Of a stretch of 37,692 nucleotides of DNA, positions 35,760 to 37,692 are shown piece by piece (the stretch's first letter is position 1; each line of letters starts with the position of its first letter). The stretch spans positions 1 to 37,692 of the forward strand of contig NZ_AKKK01000021.1 in assembly GCF_000281065.1 (NCBI RefSeq), in the 5' to 3' direction. This DNA comes from Arthrobacter sp. M2012083 (GTDB taxonomy: Bacteria > Actinomycetota > Actinomycetes > Actinomycetales > Micrococcaceae). Below the pieces are notes generated by a model. It did not search any database, was not told the DNA's origin, and saw only the letters and a program-made list of their open reading frames with translations. The position numbers were made by a program, and so were the translations under genes.

Positions 35760-37325
35760 TCAGTGGGTGCTGGCGACGGCGATCGGCTCGCCGGAGACGT
35801 CCTCGTGGACCTGCTTCCTGTCCGCGACCGCGAAATACGTCAGCGCTGCGACGCCGGCTCCGATGAACCAGGCGAACGGAGCAGCCGCGGCCAGCGCGGG
35901 GATGAAAGCGATGGCGATGGCGAGGCCTGCTGCCGGGAGCATCGCGATAATGGCCTTCGGGTTCACGCCGCGCTTGTAGAAGTAGGCGCCCTTGGGGTCC
36001 TCCGTGTAGAGCTCCGGGACATTGACCTTGCCTCGACGGACCAGCCAGTAATCGGCCATGACCACACCGAACAGTGGCCCGAGCAAGGCACCAAGGCCAC
36101 CCAGGAAGTACACGATCACGATCGGGTTGTTGTAGAGGTTCCACGGCAGGATGATCAAGCCGATGGTGCCGCTGACCCAAGCCGCCTTGCGGAAGTTCAG
36201 GTGCCGCGGGAAGAGGTTGGTCAGGGCGTAGACCGGAGCTACGAAGTTGGCCATCAGGTTCACGGCGATGGTCAGGATCAACAGGGCCAGGCAAGCAAGG
36301 ACCAACAGAAGCGTATTGGGAATGCTCTCAACAATGTCCGACGGACTCTCGATCACGGTGCCGTTGATCTTGTACTGCCCACCGGCCATGACGACGACGA
36401 TGGCGCCGAAGACGAGCATATTAATGGGGATGCCCCAGAAGTTGCCCTTGACGATGGACTTCTTGGAAGCCGAAGACCGGGTGAAGTCGCAGAAGTTCAG
36501 GACGAACGTTCCGTAGATGGAAACCCACAGGGCACCGCCGGCGAAGATGGTGAGCCACATTTCGGTACCCTCGAGGCCCTTGATGCCGCTCCACTGGATG
36601 GCGCCGCCGGCTTCGATGAAGACCCATACGGCGATCGCTGCCATGGTCACCAGGATGATGGGACCGGCGAAGGCCTCATACTTGCGGATCATCTCCATGC
36701 CGAAGCTGACGATGACCAACTGGACGATCCAGAGTGCCACGAACGAAAACCAGCCCAAGGTTGAGAGGCCAAGGATGGAGTTGCTGTCCAGGTCCTTCAA
36801 GCCCGGCGCAATGGCAACGAGCATGACGCGGAGGACCACGGATGCCAGATACGTCTGGATGCCGAACCAAGCAACGGCAACAGCGCCGCGAACCAGGCTG
36901 GCGATCTGCGCTCCCCTGATGCCGAAGCTAATGCGGCTCATGACAGGGAAGGGAACACCGGTCTTCTCACCCATGAACCCGGAAAAGTTCAGGAGCGCGA
37001 ACAAGAGGATGGCACCGATACCGAGGGCTACCAGGATCTGCCAACCACCCAGACCGAGGGAGAACAGGCCGATGGCGAAGGCATAGTTACCCAGGCTGTG
37101 GACGTCATTGGCCCAGAGGGTAAAGATGCTGTAGCTGGTCCACTTCCGGCCCTTGGCCTTGGTGGGTGCGAGGTCGATGTTGTAAAGACTGGGACTGATG
37201 GTACGGCCTGCGGCTTCGGAAGCAATAGCGCAGAGGTCAGTGTTTCCCACGACCGGATGGTTGGGGCCACCTGCGTTTGCGTCTCCCGGAGCCCCAGTGA
37301 CGCCGACTGATGAAGTCGTCTGCAT
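35760..37325 (-). CDS. NCS1-family nucleobase/hydantoin/allantoin permease
   Basis: A 521-residue membrane transporter of the nucleobase-cation-symport-1 family, with about twelve helices. Diagnostic blocks: YNIDLAPTKAKGRKWTSYSIFTLWANDVHSLGNYAFAIGL at the first helix, AWFGIQTYL (the Trp and Gln of the Mhp1 substrate site), and NLMANFVAPVYALTNLFPR (the Asn region). Members carry hydantoins, allantoin, uracil or cytosine with a cation. The racemase-superfamily partner favours a hydantoin or allantoin-like compound (inference). GGAG precedes the ATG by 7 bases. The promoter region holds the TTCC-GGAA palindrome. Confidence 0.93.
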   Translation of the reverse strand: MQTTSSVGVTGAPGDANAGGPNHPVVGNTDLCAIASEAAGRTISPSLYNIDLAPTKAKGRKWTSYSIFTLWANDVHSLGNYAFAIGLFSLGLGGWQILVALGIGAILLFALLNFSGFMGEKTGVPFPVMSRISFGIRGAQIASLVRGAVAVAWFGIQTYLASVVLRVMLVAIAPGLKDLDSNSILGLSTLGWFSFVALWIVQLVIVSFGMEMIRKYEAFAGPIILVTMAAIAVWVFIEAGGAIQWSGIKGLEGTEMWLTIFAGGALWVSIYGTFVLNFCDFTRSSASKKSIVKGNFWGIPINMLVFGAIVVVMAGGQYKINGTVIESPSDIVESIPNTLLLVLACLALLILTIAVNLMANFVAPVYALTNLFPRHLNFRKAAWVSGTIGLIILPWNLYNNPIVIVYFLGGLGALLGPLFGVVMADYWLVRRGKVNVPELYTEDPKGAYFYKRGVNPKAIIAMLPAAGLAIAIAFIPALAAAAPFAWFIGAGVAALTYFAVADRKQVHEDVSGEPIAVASTH

Positions 37326-37327
37326 CG

Positions 37328-37339
37328 TGGATCTCCACT
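37328..37339. promoter_or_regulatory. Palindrome over the NCS1 ribosome site
   Basis: GTGGA-TC-TCCAC is a perfect 5-2-5 inverted repeat immediately upstream of the permease ATG, overlapping its GGAG ribosome site. It might occlude initiation as a small hairpin, or be chance. Confidence 0.3.
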
Positions 37340-37346
37340 TCGTACT

Positions 37347-37365
37347 GATTCCATAATGCGGAATC
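37347..37365. promoter_or_regulatory. TTCC-GGAA palindrome in the NCS1 promoter region
   Basis: GATTCCATAATGCGGAATC has perfect 6-base arms around 7 bases, about 22 bases upstream of the permease start. It overlaps a TAGATT (complement of 37362-37367) that could be the -10 element. It shares the TTCCATAATNNGGAA core with the site at 34008. Confidence 0.6.
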
Positions 37366-37495
37366 TAGTTATTGAATAGTGAAAGCACTCTATGACTCAG
37401 GTCACGTAACGTCAAGGTTTCCCATGTATGCAGGGTCACATTCGGTTGCTTGGTCGACAGTTTCCCAGTTGACTGTTTCGGTTACGCAATCCGTG

Positions 37496-37525
37496 TTGAC
37501 GCTGCCCAACCAGCAGACGTAATCT
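37496..37525 (+). promoter_or_regulatory. Putative aceE promoter
   Basis: TTGACG (37496-37501) and TAATCT (37520-37525) are separated by 18 bases, with a start near 37532 and a leader of about 84 bases. Confidence 0.5.
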
Positions 37526-37533
37526 CGAATTGC

Positions 37534-37561
37534 AGAATTTTATTCTCACAATACGAAATTC
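37534..37561. promoter_or_regulatory. Overlapping AT-rich inverted repeats at the start of the aceE leader
   Basis: AGAAT-TTT-ATTCT (37534-37546) is a perfect inverted repeat, and GAATTT (37535-37540) pairs with AAATTC (37556-37561). Placed at or just after the predicted transcription start, they could be a repressor site. Confidence 0.4.
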
Positions 37562-37615
37562 CTTGAGCGCCCCCACAGAGCAAGCGCCCAGACATTCAAT
37601 GAAGAGAGGTTGGAC

Positions 37616-37692
37616 GTGGCTGCAGGAGAAGAGACCTCACACATCCTCAGCGGGTTGACTGCCCAGCTGCCTGATCGTGATCCGGAAGAGAC
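37616..37692 (+). CDS. aceE: Pyruvate dehydrogenase E1 component, partial (first 25 codons)
   Basis: Only the N terminus is present; the gene runs off the right edge. A GTG start follows AGAGG by 6 bases. The residues MAAGEETSHILSGLTAQLP, followed by DRDPEE, match the N terminus of the homodimeric E1 of actinobacterial pyruvate dehydrogenase complexes as I know it. E1 decarboxylates pyruvate with thiamine diphosphate. The short length limits certainty. Confidence 0.8.
   Translation, partial: MAAGEETSHILSGLTAQLPDRDPEE

Noticed and set aside
34984..36294. A 436-codon version of the racemase-superfamily gene
   Set aside because: The upstream 183 codons overlap the NCS1 permease gene. The family N terminus MRILVANVN begins at 35745.

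Overview
The window is a stretch of a high-GC actinobacterial chromosome. Gene content, the abundance of likely leaderless starts and the presence of a GlxR/Crp-type regulator next to marP point to the Micrococcaceae, most likely Arthrobacter or Paenarthrobacter (inference from recognised proteins; no search was run). It is mostly ordinary housekeeping and accessory metabolism, with no phage, insertion sequence or CRISPR array.

Layout. 1-3461: a membrane protein cut by the left edge, diverging from acetyl-CoA synthetase (acs). 3590-6658: a DeoR-type regulator and a two-gene ABC exporter (ATPase plus FtsX-like permease). 6677-14779: an alpha-galactoside locus. A LacI-type regulator and a Gfo/Idh/MocA oxidoreductase run left; two sugar ABC permeases, a lipoprotein binding protein and a GH36 alpha-galactosidase run right. 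Two related operator-like palindromes lie in the divergent promoter, and no ABC ATPase is encoded locally. 14880-22582: a block resembling the M. tuberculosis Rv3671c-Rv3683 neighbourhood: Crp/GlxR, MarP-like protease, AroQ, a Nudix hydrolase, RidA, a DUF4177 protein, a PonA-type penicillin-binding protein and a membrane-anchored phosphoesterase. 22753-26381: a heterodimeric ABC exporter pair with one degenerate ATP site. 26479-26555: tRNA-Pro(CGG).

26813-28430 is the most interesting part. A 74-residue secreted propeptide carries the octapeptide IGNWPDPM twice, once internally and once at its exact C terminus. It is transcribed divergently from a HTH-TPR regulator of the RRNPP-like architecture. 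The two DNA copies of the octapeptide differ only at synonymous positions, and a perfect palindrome covers the -10 elements proposed for both genes. I propose an undescribed peptide-signalling (quorum-sensing-like) module.

28506-32362: purC and purD diverging from an AnsA-type asparaginase and a sterol-carrier-like protein. 32427-37325: a DctA C4-dicarboxylate carrier and an operon of NCS1 permease, Asp/Glu/hydantoin racemase-superfamily enzyme and SDR dehydrogenase. The dctA and NCS1 promoters share a TTCCATAATNNGGAA palindrome, suggesting one regulator. The window ends in the first 25 codons of aceE (pyruvate dehydrogenase E1).

Two further patterns run across the window. A family of 32-bp tandem repeats fills the 3' junctions of two convergent gene pairs (six units at 17490-17667, two cores in inverse orientation at 14780-14822). 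Several genes have a TANNNT hexamer six to seven bases before the start codon, the signature of leaderless mRNAs.
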